Notes: a model not told the origin generated them from the letters alone. 64,000 nt of DNA from Rhodospirillales bacterium (GCA_020638295.1 JACKIU010000002.1:124001-188000); one strand, 5' to 3'. Shown: positions 18,708 to 28,391, numbered from the stretch's first letter. Numbers and translations are program-made.

Positions 18708-20504
18708 TTAAATTGCCGCCTTCTCCGCAAGCGTTTCGCTCAACAAAGCCGCATCTTTAATATGCATTTCGACCTTGTCCTGCCCTCCCCAATTATCGAT
18801 CTTAAGCGTCCCAAGCAAATCAAAACCGGCGCGCCCCTGCTTCAAAAACGCATCCCCCAAAGGCGTCCCGACAGCCCGAAACGCCATAGCTTTCATACGA
18901 CTCCCGCCTTCCCAGTCCGAAACCATGACCCGAATATGCGCCCCGCCGACCACATCGGCGCTATGCACCCGCACATTCTGAAACAGAAACAAAGGCTCCG
19001 GCGCTTCCTGCCCAAACGGTCCGACAAAATCATGCACCAGCCGCACCAGATCCGTTTTCGCCCCACGCACCGTAAGCACACCGTCAACAACCGTTTCAAC
19101 CTTGCTCTGCCCGCTTTCAACCTGCCCGGCAATATGCTTTTGCAAAAATACCTCAAAATCACCCAGACGATCTTTGTCCACCGTAAACCCACCGGCCATC
19201 GCATGCCCGCCGCCTTTTTCAATGATCCCCTCATTGCGCGCATCGATAAAGGCTTGCGCCAAATGTATACCGGGAATAGAACGCCCCGATCCACGCCCTT
19301 CAATCTCTCCGCGTTCATTTTCTACAAACGCCACCACACAGGCGGGTTTGCCGTATTTTTCCTTCAATCGCCCGGCAACAAGACCGCTCAGCCCTGTATG
19401 CCAGCCTTCACCGGATACAAAAATCACCGGGTTCTGATCCAGCCCCTTATCCTCGACCTGATTGATCGCCTCGCGCTCCATCTCTTCCTGCAAGGCCTTG
19501 CGCTTGTCATTACAATCATTCAGCAACCACGCCATATCTTTGGCTTGGCCCGGATCGTCACACGACAGAAGTTTTGCCCCGGTATCGGACTTATGCACCC
19601 GGCTGCCCGCATTGATCCGCGGCCCCAGCACAAACCCGGCCATGTACGGCTCAATCGCCCCTGTAATCCCGGCCACCTCGATCAAGGCATTCAGACCGAC
19701 ATTGTTGCTATTTTGCATCTGCGCGAACCCCTGGCGCACCAGCAAACGGTTCACCCCGGTCAACGGCACCATGTCACACACCGTGCCCAACGCCACAAGA
19801 TCCAGCCATAACTTCAAGGGGGCTTCATCCCCTGAGAAAAAACCTGCCTCACGCAAAACCTTGTTGATCGCCACACAGGTCATAAACGTTACCCCCACGG
19901 CCGCCAACACTTCCAGCCCGGCTGCATCGTCTTTGCGCTTCGGATTGATCACATAACGCGCCTGCGGCAAGTCCGTTTCCGCCTCATGGTGATCCAAAAT
20001 CAGGATATCCAAACCCATTTCAGACCCAACCTGAACCACATCAAACGCCGTCGTCCCGCAATCCAGCAAGAACACAATCTCCGCCCCCGCATCTTTCAAT
20101 GACCGCAACGCCTCGACATTCGGCCCATAGCCTTCGGTGAGACGATCAGGAATATAAACCGGTGCATCCACGCCGCAATGTTTGAGAAACCGATACAGCA
20201 GCGCCGAAGACGTCGCCCCATCCACGTCAAAATCGCCAAAAATCGCAAATTTTCGCCCCGCTTGAATAGCCTCGGCAACGAATTCCGCCAGCCCCTTCAT
20301 ATCGGCCATCGCAAACGGATCGGGAAAATGCTCCCGCAATGTCGGATTCAAAAAACCGGGAATATCATCAGGCGCGACGCCGCGCTGCAAGAGCATCCGC
20401 GCAACCACCTCCGGCAAGTCATGCACCCGTGCAACCCGTTCCACAGCCGACAAATCAACATCCGGCCGCACCCAATGCGCTTTATTTAGAGATAAAGAAT
20501 CCAT
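18708..20504 (-). CDS. recJ: Single-stranded-DNA-specific exonuclease RecJ
   Basis: RecJ degrades 5' single strands in recombination and repair. The 598-residue product has the DHH phosphoesterase motifs FAIFGDFDVDGATSSALL, DCGTTAFD, ILDHHEAE and the DHHA1 GGGHAMAGGFTV. Length fits. It lies 18 bases after glpX in the order hom-glpX-recJ, which is conserved in many alphaproteobacteria. Confidence 0.95.
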   Translation of the reverse strand: MDSLSLNKAHWVRPDVDLSAVERVARVHDLPEVVARMLLQRGVAPDDIPGFLNPTLREHFPDPFAMADMKGLAEFVAEAIQAGRKFAIFGDFDVDGATSSALLYRFLKHCGVDAPVYIPDRLTEGYGPNVEALRSLKDAGAEIVFLLDCGTTAFDVVQVGSEMGLDILILDHHEAETDLPQARYVINPKRKDDAAGLEVLAAVGVTFMTCVAINKVLREAGFFSGDEAPLKLWLDLVALGTVCDMVPLTGVNRLLVRQGFAQMQNSNNVGLNALIEVAGITGAIEPYMAGFVLGPRINAGSRVHKSDTGAKLLSCDDPGQAKDMAWLLNDCNDKRKALQEEMEREAINQVEDKGLDQNPVIFVSGEGWHTGLSGLVAGRLKEKYGKPACVVAFVENERGEIEGRGSGRSIPGIHLAQAFIDARNEGIIEKGGGHAMAGGFTVDKDRLGDFEVFLQKHIAGQVESGQSKVETVVDGVLTVRGAKTDLVRLVHDFVGPFGQEAPEPLFLFQNVRVHSADVVGGAHIRVMVSDWEGGSRMKAMAFRAVGTPLGDAFLKQGRAGFDLLGTLKIDNWGGQDKVEMHIKDAALLSETLAEKAAI

Positions 20505-20522
20505 GAAACCTAGCTTAACGCG

Positions 20523-21539
20523 CTAGATTGATTTTAGCCATGTTTTGCGGCGTAAATTATGCGTTGCCTCAACCCGGCGCACTGTCCCCGACTTCGAACG
20601 CATGATGATCGAGCTGGTCTTCGCCCCACCCGGATAACGCCGCACCCCGCGCAGCATTGTCCCATCGGTGACGCCAGTCGCGGCGAACATCACGTTATCG
20701 CCCTTGGCCAGATCATCGGTCGTATAAATCTTGTCCAGATCGGTAATCCCCCATTTCTCGGCACGTTCACGCTCAATATCCGTATGAAAAACCAAACGCC
20801 CGAGCATCGATCCGCCAATACATTGCAACGCCGCCGCAGCCAGCACACCTTCCGGCGCGCCGCCATTCCCGACATACAGATCAATCCCGGTATCCGGATC
20901 GGTCGTCGCAATCACCGCACTTACATCCCCATCACCGATCAGCGTAATCCGCGCCCCGGCCTCGCGTACCGCCTTAATCAAATCCGCATGACGCGGACGA
21001 TCGAGAATGCACACATTCAAATCATTCACATCCCCGTCCTTTTCCTTGGCCAGCTTGGCCAGAACATCACCAATCGGCGCATCCAGATCGAGAATATTCG
21101 GATCAATCCCCGGCCCAACCGCAATTTTGTCCATATAGGTATCCGGCGCATTCAAAAACCCGCCCTTATCGGTCATCGCCACCACAGCCAAGGCATTCGG
21201 CCCACCGGCTGCTGTAATATCCGTTCCTTCAAGCGGATCCAGCGCAATATCAATCTCGGGACCATGGCCATCACCGACTTCTTCCCCGATATACAGCATC
21301 GGTGCTTCGTCGCGCTCACCTTCGCCAATCACAATCGTCCCGCGAATATGCAGGCCGTTAAACGCATCGCGCATTGCATCCACAGCCACCTGGTCAGCCG
21401 CCACCTTATCGCCGCGCCCCACGAGCTTGGACGCCGCCAGCGCCGCCGCCTCGGTCACACGCACCACCTCCAATGCTAAATTTCTATCCATAAGATTATC
21501 AAGTTCAGGCATTCCGTCGGCTTTCTGTGTCTGTGTCAT
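20523..21539 (-). CDS. glpX: Fructose-1,6-bisphosphatase, class II
   Basis: GlpX hydrolyses fructose-1,6-bisphosphate in gluconeogenesis. The 338-residue protein has GEGERDEAPMLYIGE, DPLEGTDITAAGGPNAL (Li-sensitive phosphatase metal site) and YVGNGGAPEGVLAAAAL. It lies 25 bases after hom and 18 before recJ. No class I fbp is seen here. Confidence 0.95.
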   Translation of the reverse strand: MTQTQKADGMPELDNLMDRNLALEVVRVTEAAALAASKLVGRGDKVAADQVAVDAMRDAFNGLHIRGTIVIGEGERDEAPMLYIGEEVGDGHGPEIDIALDPLEGTDITAAGGPNALAVVAMTDKGGFLNAPDTYMDKIAVGPGIDPNILDLDAPIGDVLAKLAKEKDGDVNDLNVCILDRPRHADLIKAVREAGARITLIGDGDVSAVIATTDPDTGIDLYVGNGGAPEGVLAAAALQCIGGSMLGRLVFHTDIERERAEKWGITDLDKIYTTDDLAKGDNVMFAATGVTDGTMLRGVRRYPGGAKTSSIIMRSKSGTVRRVEATHNLRRKTWLKSI

Positions 21540-21564
21540 AATATTTCATCCTTTGCGAGGGGGA

Positions 21565-22869
21565 CTATAGCGCCTCAATCCGCATCAAACAAGGCTCATC
21601 GACAACGCACTCCAATTTACAAAACGCCGCGCAGACCGCCTGAATATCGCCATGACGCACCTGATGCGTCGTGATCACCAACGGCACGGGCTTATGCGGA
21701 TCACGACAGCGCTGGATCACCGCCTCAATCGAAACCCCACGATCCCGCAAAATCGCCGAAATATCCGCCAGAACACCCGGCTTATCCAGCACCTGCAAAC
21801 GCAAATAATACGCAGACACCGTGTCATTAACATCCATCCACTCCGGCACCGCCAGATCATCAGCAGGTATACCGAATGTCGGAATTTTAGCGCCGCGCGC
21901 CAGATCAACCACATCGGCCATCACCGCAGAAGCCGTCGGCCCCTCCCCGGCTCCACGCCCGGTCAGCATCGCCGTATCCGCACTGTCGCAATCAACGTAA
22001 ACCGCGTTAAAAACATCCTCAACGCCTGCAATCGGATTATCCAAAGGCACCAGACACGGCTCCAGAACCTGCATAACCTGAGCATTCAGGCGCTTGGCAA
22101 TCCCCAAAAGCTTGATCCGGTAACCAAGCTCTTCAGCATGGGCAATATCCTCAGCCGTAATCTTGCGAATGCCTTCGATTTGCAAGGACTCAAAATCCGG
22201 CCGCGTTCCAAACGCAATCGCCGCCAGCAACGCCAGCTTATGCCCCGCATCAATTCCATCGATATCAAAGGTCGGGTCCGCCTCGGCATACCCGGCCTCC
22301 TGCGCCTCTTTCAAAATCACATCAAAATCCCGGCCTGTCTCACGCATCGCGGTGAGCATATAATTACATGTCCCGTTCAAAATCCCGTACACGGCAAAAA
22401 CATCATTCCCGGCAAAACCTTCGCGCATCGCCTTGATAATCGGAATGCCTCCGGCTACCGCCGCCTCATAGGCAAGCGAAATGCCATGATCCTCAGCCAG
22501 TTTCGCCAACGCATAACCATGATGCGCCAGCAGCGCTTTATTCGCGGTTACAACCGACTTGCCACCAGCCAAAGCCTTTTCCACTAAATCCTTGGCCGCA
22601 CCCTCGCTCCCGCCGATCAATTCGACCACCACATCGACATCATCACGCTCAGCCAAAGCGACAGGATCGTCAACCCAATCATACCCGGACACATCAACGC
22701 CCCGGTCTTTAGAAACATCGCGCGCGCTAACCGCTGTAATTTCTATGGCCCGACCGCAACGCTTGGCCAAAATCTCAGCATGCTCCTGAATAATCTTCAC
22801 CACCCCAGCGCCGACTGTCCCCAGCCCGGCAATCCCTAAGCGCAACGACGCATCATGAGCCTTACCCAT
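21565..22869 (-). CDS. hom: Homoserine dehydrogenase
   Basis: Hom reduces aspartate semialdehyde to homoserine for threonine and methionine synthesis. The 434-residue monofunctional enzyme has the NAD(P) site GIAGLGTVGAGVVK, the catalytic region GILNGTCNYMLTAM and DPTFDIDGIDAGHKLALLAAI, and a C-terminal ACT domain (LDKPGVLADISAILRDRGVSIEAVIQ), which usually senses threonine. First gene of hom-glpX-recJ. Confidence 0.96.
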   Translation of the reverse strand: MGKAHDASLRLGIAGLGTVGAGVVKIIQEHAEILAKRCGRAIEITAVSARDVSKDRGVDVSGYDWVDDPVALAERDDVDVVVELIGGSEGAAKDLVEKALAGGKSVVTANKALLAHHGYALAKLAEDHGISLAYEAAVAGGIPIIKAMREGFAGNDVFAVYGILNGTCNYMLTAMRETGRDFDVILKEAQEAGYAEADPTFDIDGIDAGHKLALLAAIAFGTRPDFESLQIEGIRKITAEDIAHAEELGYRIKLLGIAKRLNAQVMQVLEPCLVPLDNPIAGVEDVFNAVYVDCDSADTAMLTGRGAGEGPTASAVMADVVDLARGAKIPTFGIPADDLAVPEWMDVNDTVSAYYLRLQVLDKPGVLADISAILRDRGVSIEAVIQRCRDPHKPVPLVITTHQVRHGDIQAVCAAFCKLECVVDEPCLMRIEAL

Positions 22870-22916
22870 CTCTACAAAACCTTTCCAACAATGTTTGATA
22901 TCTATAGGTGAAACAA

Positions 22917-23741
22917 TTACCGGGAAATTTCAACCCGTCTTGCGGCTTCTTCCGGCGTTTTTCCATCGAGGTTTTGGGCAGGAAGCGCCTCCCCCCAGGC
23001 CGTCACACGAATAACATCCGCCGGAACGCCTTTGGCAACCAAATCCCGCGCCACGGCAAAAGCCCGATCCATCGAGATTTTCAAATTCACAATCTTGCGA
23101 TGAGCGGCATCGTTATAATTCGCCCGCACACTGGCATGCCCTTCAACGCTCAACGTTCTCCCCGAGGCCGCGTTAAACGCCTCTGCCACACCGGAAATTT
23201 CCTCAAGCGCCTTTTGCGTCAGGATCGCCGAGTCATGATCGAAATAAACGATAACCTTATCGCCATCACCGGCCCCTAAACGCACATAGTCAGGAACATC
23301 CGCCGACGCCGCAACCGGCACAACCATCTGCGCGGACATCGGTTGAACGCTTAAATCATCAAACGGAAAAATCTCAACGCTCGGGTCGCCAGACACAATA
23401 CCCGCCGGAACCGCAGCATAACCCCGCTGAACCGGAACCACAGGCACAGGTGCAACATCAACAGCATGAAAACTGCTCACCGATGTATCTTGCCATACGG
23501 ATGCACTCTCATAAACCGGGCTGCCCAAATCAAACAACTCAACACTGCCACGCGTATTTTCATACACCACTCCAGCCAAATCGACAGGCTGTGGCGTGTA
23601 AACCGCCGTCTCCGGCATAGTCGGCTTCGCAGCCTCCAAAGAAACCGTTTCGCCGGTATCAAAATACGAACACCCGACCAAGGCAAAACTGGCACAGGAT
23701 ATGCAAAGAATTCGGGATAAAAGTGAATGATGCTGCATCAT
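22917..23741 (-). CDS. OmpA-family lipoprotein
   Basis: The 274-residue product has a lipoprotein signal with lipobox LVGC at about residues 21-24, a Pro- and Val-rich spacer of about 110 residues, and a C-terminal OmpA-like peptidoglycan-binding domain: VIVYFDHDSAILTQKA, VEGHASVRANYND and the RVTAWGEALP segment. It is probably an outer-membrane lipoprotein tethered to the cell wall. The usual TD in GHTD is replaced by AS (GHAS). Not part of an obvious operon. Confidence 0.82.
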   Translation of the reverse strand: MMQHHSLLSRILCISCASFALVGCSYFDTGETVSLEAAKPTMPETAVYTPQPVDLAGVVYENTRGSVELFDLGSPVYESASVWQDTSVSSFHAVDVAPVPVVPVQRGYAAVPAGIVSGDPSVEIFPFDDLSVQPMSAQMVVPVAASADVPDYVRLGAGDGDKVIVYFDHDSAILTQKALEEISGVAEAFNAASGRTLSVEGHASVRANYNDAAHRKIVNLKISMDRAFAVARDLVAKGVPADVIRVTAWGEALPAQNLDGKTPEEAARRVEISR

Positions 23742-23863
23742 GAACGTAATTCAGTAAAACTTAAAGTGAATATCAAGAAGATTTCAAATGATTCCACGCA
23801 CACTGACAAGCCCAACCGAGGCAAAATCAATTTTTACCCACGGGGATTTACGCACCAAAAATT

Positions 23864-23878
23864 GGTGCAGTGCGCAGC
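23864..23878 (+). promoter_or_regulatory. Possible PhaR-type operator upstream of phaC
   Basis: The sequence GGTGCAGTGCGCAGC contains TGC and GCA repeats of the sort bound by PhaR, the PHA-responsive repressor of alphaproteobacteria. It lies about 90 bases before phaC. The rest of the 227-base gap holds no convincing gene. The link is by resemblance only. Confidence 0.22.
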
Positions 23879-23968
23879 ATTTTTTGATTCCTTTTACGCG
23901 CATATTTCGCTATATTCTATCTTCGTTTTTGCTGCGTTGTCATCCACTTAACAAGCAATGGTTAGAGA

Positions 23969-25864
23969 ATGGTTCAGGTTCATTACGGCATGTCCAAAAA
24001 TAAAGACGCATCAAAAAAAGCCCAGAACGACAATGCGCGTGATAATCGCAAAGCCGCGCAAAAAGCGCTCCATCGGCAGATTGAATCCCTGCCCGATCCG
24101 GTTGCGCTGTCACAGGCCCTCATGGATGCGTATCAGCAATCCCAACCGCTCTTCATGGATATGCTGCAAAAAATGGGGCAAACACCGCCCAGCGCACCAG
24201 ACTTCGCCAATTTCGATCCCGACCCGATGAATGTCGGTGGCGCGGCCATGAATTTCATGACTTCGATGAGCGCCAATCCGCTTAAATTCTGGGATATGCA
24301 AATGAACTACGCCCAGAAACAGGCGCAGCTTTGGCAAAACAGCATCGCCAAAATGTTGGGACAGGACAGCCATCCGGTCATTGAACCGAAACAGGGCGAC
24401 CGCCGCTTCCGCGCCGAAAGCTGGAATGACAGCGTCTTCTTTGATTTCATTAAACAATATTACCTGCTCGCCTGCGACTTCGTTGAACAGAACATCGAAA
24501 ACAATGACGATTTGTCCAATAGCGACAAACAAAAACTGAAATTCACCAGCAAGCTGATGATGGACGCCCTGTCGCCGTCTAACTTCGCCATGACCAATCC
24601 CGAAGTCATCCACGAAACGATTGAAAGCGGCGGCATGAACCTCGTGCGCGGCCTGCAAAACATGCGCGAAGATCTCGAACGCGGCCACGGTCAGCTTAAA
24701 ATCAGCACCACCGATTACAGCGCCTTTAAGCTCGGCGAAAACATCGCCACCACCCCCGGCCATGTTGTGTTCGAAAATGACCTGATGCAATTGATCCAGT
24801 ATGAACCGCAAAGCCACGGCGTCTTCAAACGCCCGCTTTTAGTTGTGCCGCCTTGGATCAACAAATTCTACATCCTCGACCTGCGCCCGGAAAGCTCCTT
24901 CATCCGCTGGGCCGTCGAACAAGGCCATACCGTTTTCTGCATCTCTTGGGTCAACCCGGATGCAAAATTGGCGCAAAAAGACTTTGACGCCTACATGTTC
25001 GAAGGCGTCCTCACCGCCATGGACCGGATCAAAGACATCACGGGTGAACCGGACTGTAACGCTGTCGGCTATTGCCTCGGCGGCACACTGCTCGCCACAA
25101 CGCTGGCCTACCTCAAGGCCAAAAAACAGGATAAACGCATCGCCTCTGCGACGTTCCTCACCACCCTCGTCGACTTTGCCGAGGCCGGCGATATGAAACT
25201 GTTTATGGATGACGAACAAATCGATGAAATGATCGAAATGATGAGCCGCACCGGCGTTCTCAAGGCCGAAGAGCTGCAACGCACCTTCTCGTTGCTGCGC
25301 GCCAACGACCTCATTTGGTCTTTCGTCGTCAACAACTACCTGCTGGGCAAAGAACCCTTCCCCTTTGACCTGCTATACTGGAACGACGATTCCACCAACA
25401 TGCCCGCGGCGATGCACAGCTTTTACCTGCGCAATATGTACCGCGACAATTTGCTGACCCGGCCCGGCGGTATTGAAATCGGCGACGTCAAGATTGATGT
25501 TTCAAAAGTCAAAACCCCGGCCTATTTCCTCTCAACGAAGGAAGACCACATCGCCCCATGGAAAGCGACTTATCAAACCACACAGCTGATGAGCGGCCCC
25601 AAAACCTTTACACTCGCCGCCTCCGGCCATATCGCCGGGGTGATCAACCCGCCATCGAAAGAAAAATATTGCTTCTGGAGCGCCTCTAAGACCCCCGAAA
25701 AACCCGACGAATGGATGAAAAGCGCAAAAGAAACCGCCGGTTCATGGTGGCCGCACTGGGAAGAATGGATCAAACACTACGCCAACGGTCAGGTCGAAGC
25801 CCGCCAGATCTCACACCCCATCGAACCTGCCCCCGGCCGTTATGTGCAGGTGAAGAGCCTCTAA
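23969..25864 (+). CDS. phaC: Class I poly(3-hydroxyalkanoate) synthase
   Basis: PhaC polymerises hydroxyacyl-CoA into PHA storage granules. The 631-residue protein has the N-terminal PhaC domain and an alpha/beta-hydrolase core. The lipase-like box GYCLGG places the catalytic Cys at about residue 369; the catalytic Asp is in STKEDHIAPW and the His in ASGHIAGVINPP. Length is typical of class I. A start at 23990 (MSKNKDASK) is equally plausible, since neither start has a strong ribosome-binding site. Its last 51 bases recur in diverged form at 26398-26448. No phaA, phaB or phasin gene is adjacent. Confidence 0.95.
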   Translation: MVQVHYGMSKNKDASKKAQNDNARDNRKAAQKALHRQIESLPDPVALSQALMDAYQQSQPLFMDMLQKMGQTPPSAPDFANFDPDPMNVGGAAMNFMTSMSANPLKFWDMQMNYAQKQAQLWQNSIAKMLGQDSHPVIEPKQGDRRFRAESWNDSVFFDFIKQYYLLACDFVEQNIENNDDLSNSDKQKLKFTSKLMMDALSPSNFAMTNPEVIHETIESGGMNLVRGLQNMREDLERGHGQLKISTTDYSAFKLGENIATTPGHVVFENDLMQLIQYEPQSHGVFKRPLLVVPPWINKFYILDLRPESSFIRWAVEQGHTVFCISWVNPDAKLAQKDFDAYMFEGVLTAMDRIKDITGEPDCNAVGYCLGGTLLATTLAYLKAKKQDKRIASATFLTTLVDFAEAGDMKLFMDDEQIDEMIEMMSRTGVLKAEELQRTFSLLRANDLIWSFVVNNYLLGKEPFPFDLLYWNDDSTNMPAAMHSFYLRNMYRDNLLTRPGGIEIGDVKIDVSKVKTPAYFLSTKEDHIAPWKATYQTTQLMSGPKTFTLAASGHIAGVINPPSKEKYCFWSASKTPEKPDEWMKSAKETAGSWWPHWEEWIKHYANGQVEARQISHPIEPAPGRYVQVKSL

Positions 25865-26289
25865 AGTGATAACGCGCGATCCGTCAATCGACAATGATGC
25901 ACACCATTGCGATCCTCTAGAGAAGTCTGTGTAGAACATTCGCCGTTCCAAAGCACCCGCTGACCGGCCTCATCAACTTGCGGAAGGACAATGTTAACAG
26001 TATGAGAAAAACGTTCCCCTGGCTGAGCACTAATAACAAACTGCGCGTAACACGCGGCATCAGGTCCTCGTCCATCAGGACGCGCTTCATCACCATTACC
26101 GGTACAAACATTCGCTCTACCGAAAGCATCACAAAGTGCAGAGTAAACCGCTGTGATAGAACTCATTTTCGCAGCTCGCATATCCAGAACCGTTGTTTCC
26201 TGACCACGCGGCGCTAAAATTGAAAACCCGATTCCAGGATGTGGTTTATTATCGATCCACCTTTTTAAAGCTTTCTCACGTGTCGACAT
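25861..26289 (-). CDS. Accessory protein of unknown function downstream of phaC
   Basis: The 142-residue product (MSTREKALKRWIDNKPHPG) has a basic N-terminus, four cysteines, and no signal peptide or membrane helix. I recognise no family. It is convergent with phaC and its stop codon TAG shares bases with the phaC stop. To its right lies a second copy of the phaC 3' end, so the gene sits between two phaC tails. This context points to recent acquisition. Confidence 0.6.
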   Translation of the reverse strand: MSTREKALKRWIDNKPHPGIGFSILAPRGQETTVLDMRAAKMSSITAVYSALCDAFGRANVCTGNGDEARPDGRGPDAACYAQFVISAQPGERFSHTVNIVLPQVDEAGQRVLWNGECSTQTSLEDRNGVHHCRLTDRALSL

Positions 26290-26397
26290 ATTCTAATCTT
26301 TCTCTACACAGTTATCAGAAAAATAATTTCTATAATGCAATTAATCCGATTTTTTAAGTTCTGTAAATAAATAAAACTTGAAACACCCATAAAAAAA

Positions 26398-26448
26398 CAC
26401 CCCATCGAACCTGCCCCGGGGCGTTATGTGCAGGTAAAAAGCGGCTAG
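26398..26448 (+). pseudogene. Second, diverged copy of the phaC 3' end
   Basis: These 51 bases read HPIEPAPGRYVQVKSG and a TAG stop. The end of phaC (25814-25864) reads HPIEPAPGRYVQVKSL and TAA. By direct comparison 44 of 51 bases agree, and apart from the last residue and the stop codon every difference is synonymous. The copy has therefore evolved as a real gene end rather than decaying, which suggests it came from a relative or was the previous end of this phaC. Confidence 0.85.
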
Positions 26449-27095
26449 TGGCATTGTTGAAGGTCCATCTCCGCAATAAATTCTTCGGTATCCCGTCTGA
26501 GTTCGTCTATTCCGAAATCATCCCCAACAGGCATGAGGCACATCATTTTATTTTCCGCATTCATCGCACGGTCATAATCAATTAACGCCCCCGTTGCCTT
26601 ACAAAAATAATCAACAACATCATCTGAACGCAGTGCGTTATTAGAAAACCTGTCCAGCGCGATTTCATAAAACGCTTCTACCTGCCGCGCTGTATCTAAC
26701 TGCACAAACCCCACAACTTTCCATTTTTGATCATCGCGAACAATCCAAGATACGCCTTCAGTCATATGTGGTAAGCTATCAAGTTCTTGTACCGTCACGT
26801 CTACTTCATCACCCTGAAAGTATCGCCGAACAATGTCAGACAAACGATCACCACGCCTCATATCTGACAGGGCATTAATCATAACATTGGCGAACAGCGC
26901 TCCCCGATAATGTTGATCTTTCACGTCATCAGACAATGAATCTTCATTCAATACTTTGGACAAATGCCCGGCAAAAACATTAATGGCATTTGAGATCGCC
27001 TCTAACAACAAGCCTCCGTGACGCGCCGAGGAACAATGTTCTTCAAGAACACTACCCATAATTACACCACGAAATTTTCTGGATAAATTTTCCAT
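26445..27095 (-). CDS. Accessory protein of unknown function abutting the phaC tail copy
   Basis: The 216-residue acidic, probably cytoplasmic protein (MENLSRKFRGVIMGSVLEE) is helix-rich with no recognised motif. It is unrelated to the gene at 25861-26289, yet has the same placement: convergent, with its TAG stop overlapping the stop codon of a phaC tail (26446-26448). The weak A+T-rich flank to its right leads to the rpsI terminator. Confidence 0.6.
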   Translation of the reverse strand: MENLSRKFRGVIMGSVLEEHCSSARHGGLLLEAISNAINVFAGHLSKVLNEDSLSDDVKDQHYRGALFANVMINALSDMRRGDRLSDIVRRYFQGDEVDVTVQELDSLPHMTEGVSWIVRDDQKWKVVGFVQLDTARQVEAFYEIALDRFSNNALRSDDVVDYFCKATGALIDYDRAMNAENKMMCLMPVGDDFGIDELRRDTEEFIAEMDLQQCH

Positions 27096-27130
27096 AACGC
27101 TTAAATAATTTAAAAAGTATTATATGTCAA

Positions 27131-27159
27131 CAAAAAACACCCCGGCGCTGAACCGGGGC
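27131..27159 (-). terminator. Terminator of rplM-rpsI
   Basis: CCCCGG and CCGGGG form a perfect six-pair stem with a seven-base loop. In the minus direction it is followed by TGTTTTTTG, the classic intrinsic terminator form. It lies about 120 bases after the rpsI stop. Confidence 0.8.
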
Positions 27160-27278
27160 ATTTTGTGTTTTGTGAACCTTTGGTAGAGGAGATCACAAAT
27201 TTGGTTAACAGTGTACGGTGCTCAGTGAACGGTATTTCTCGCAAAACCGATAACCGCACACCGACAACCGTCCACCAA

Positions 27279-27812
27279 TTATCTTTTAGCCCACTGCTTG
27301 GTACGACGAGCCTTGTGCTTACCGACCTTCTTACGCTCAACAATACGCGCATCGCGGGTCAGCATACCGGCTTTCTTCAGCGCCGGACGCAAAGTTGGGT
27401 CGAAATTTTCCAACGCGCGGGAAATCCCGTGACGTACGGCACCGGCCTGACCGGACAAACCGCCGCCCTTGACCGTGCAAACCACGTCATACTTGCCGAC
27501 GCTACCCACAATCAGGAACGGTTGGTTCAGCACCAAACGCTGGGTCTGACGCGCAAAGTAAATCGCCTGGTCGCGGCCATTCACAACAACCTTACCGCTA
27601 CCGGGCTTGACCCAAACACGGGCCACAGCATCCTTACGACGCCCGGTCGCATAGGCACGACCTTGCGCATCGACCTTTTTCTCACGTTTTGCAGGGGCCT
27701 CAGCAGCCTTTTCATCACTCTTAGACGCCTCAGTCTTGGCTTCATCTGTTTTCACAGCTGCGCCCAAATCCTTCAGGTCCTTAACGTCTTTTGTTTCGTC
27801 TTTTTTGGCCAT
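27279..27812 (-). CDS. rpsI: 30S ribosomal protein S9 with N-terminal extension
   Basis: S9 reaches the P site of the small subunit with its basic tail, here KHKARRTKQWAKR. The S9 core starts at about residue 51 (YATGRRKDAVARVWV) and contains GGGLSGQAGAVRHGISRAL. It is preceded by about 48 residues rich in Lys, Glu, Asp and Ala (KDETKDVKDLKDLG), a feature seen in several alphaproteobacteria. It is co-transcribed with rplM, five bases upstream. Confidence 0.97.
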   Translation of the reverse strand: MAKKDETKDVKDLKDLGAAVKTDEAKTEASKSDEKAAEAPAKREKKVDAQGRAYATGRRKDAVARVWVKPGSGKVVVNGRDQAIYFARQTQRLVLNQPFLIVGSVGKYDVVCTVKGGGLSGQAGAVRHGISRALENFDPTLRPALKKAGMLTRDARIVERKKVGKHKARRTKQWAKR

Positions 27813-27817
27813 AGTCC

Positions 27818-28282
27818 TTAGCCTCTCTTATTCTTGGGATTCATGGATGCAACATCGAGCACTTCAGGTTTTTGTGCTTCATGCGGATGTTCGCTACCGG
27901 CATAAACTTTCAGGTTGCTGAACACTTTATAGCCCAAAGGGCCTTTCGGCAGCATACGCTCAACAGCCTTTTCAATCACGCGCTCAGGATGCGCACCGTC
28001 CAAAATCTGACCTTTGGAACGCTGCTTGATCCCGCCGGGATAGCCTGTGTGCCAATAGAAAATGTCATCATCACGCTTTTTACCCGTCAAACGGACTTTC
28101 TCAGCGTTAATCACGATCACATTATCGCCGTCATCGACATGCGGCGTATAGCTTGGCTTGTGTTTGCCGCGCAGACGAAGCGCGATGATGCTGGCCAAAC
28201 GGCCCAGAACAACATCCTGTGCATCAACAATGATCCACTTCTTTTCGACCTCTGCAGGCTTTGCAGATGTAGTTTTGCTCAT
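27818..28282 (-). CDS. rplM: 50S ribosomal protein L13
   Basis: L13 binds 23S rRNA early in large-subunit assembly. The 154-residue protein has KKWIIVDAQDVVLGRLAS, YTPHVDDGDNVIVINAEKV and RMLPKGPLGYKVFSNLKVYAG. It leads the rplM-rpsI operon, with a strong promoter about 35 bases before its start and an AAGGA ribosome-binding site. Confidence 0.97.
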   Translation of the reverse strand: MSKTTSAKPAEVEKKWIIVDAQDVVLGRLASIIALRLRGKHKPSYTPHVDDGDNVIVINAEKVRLTGKKRDDDIFYWHTGYPGGIKQRSKGQILDGAHPERVIEKAVERMLPKGPLGYKVFSNLKVYAGSEHPHEAQKPEVLDVASMNPKNKRG

Positions 28283-28314
28283 ATTCTCATTCCTTTTTCA
28301 CAAAAAGTGCGGCT

Positions 28315-28343
28315 CTTATCGCGCATAACCCGAACGATGTCAA
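28315..28343 (-). promoter_or_regulatory. Promoter of rplM-rpsI
   Basis: On the minus strand TTGACA (28338-28343) and GATAAG (28315-28320) are separated by 17 bases. The predicted start is about 25 bases before the rplM ATG, and AAAAGGAATG supplies the ribosome-binding site. Confidence 0.75.
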
Positions 28344-28391
28344 TAAAAATGAACAAAAACAGGCGGATAAAATTACGGTATTTTAATACCT

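Noticed and set aside
23727..23951. Open frame of 74 residues between the OmpA-like lipoprotein and phaC
   Set aside because: It overlaps the lipoprotein start, has no ribosome-binding site and does not look like a protein; the region reads better as promoter.
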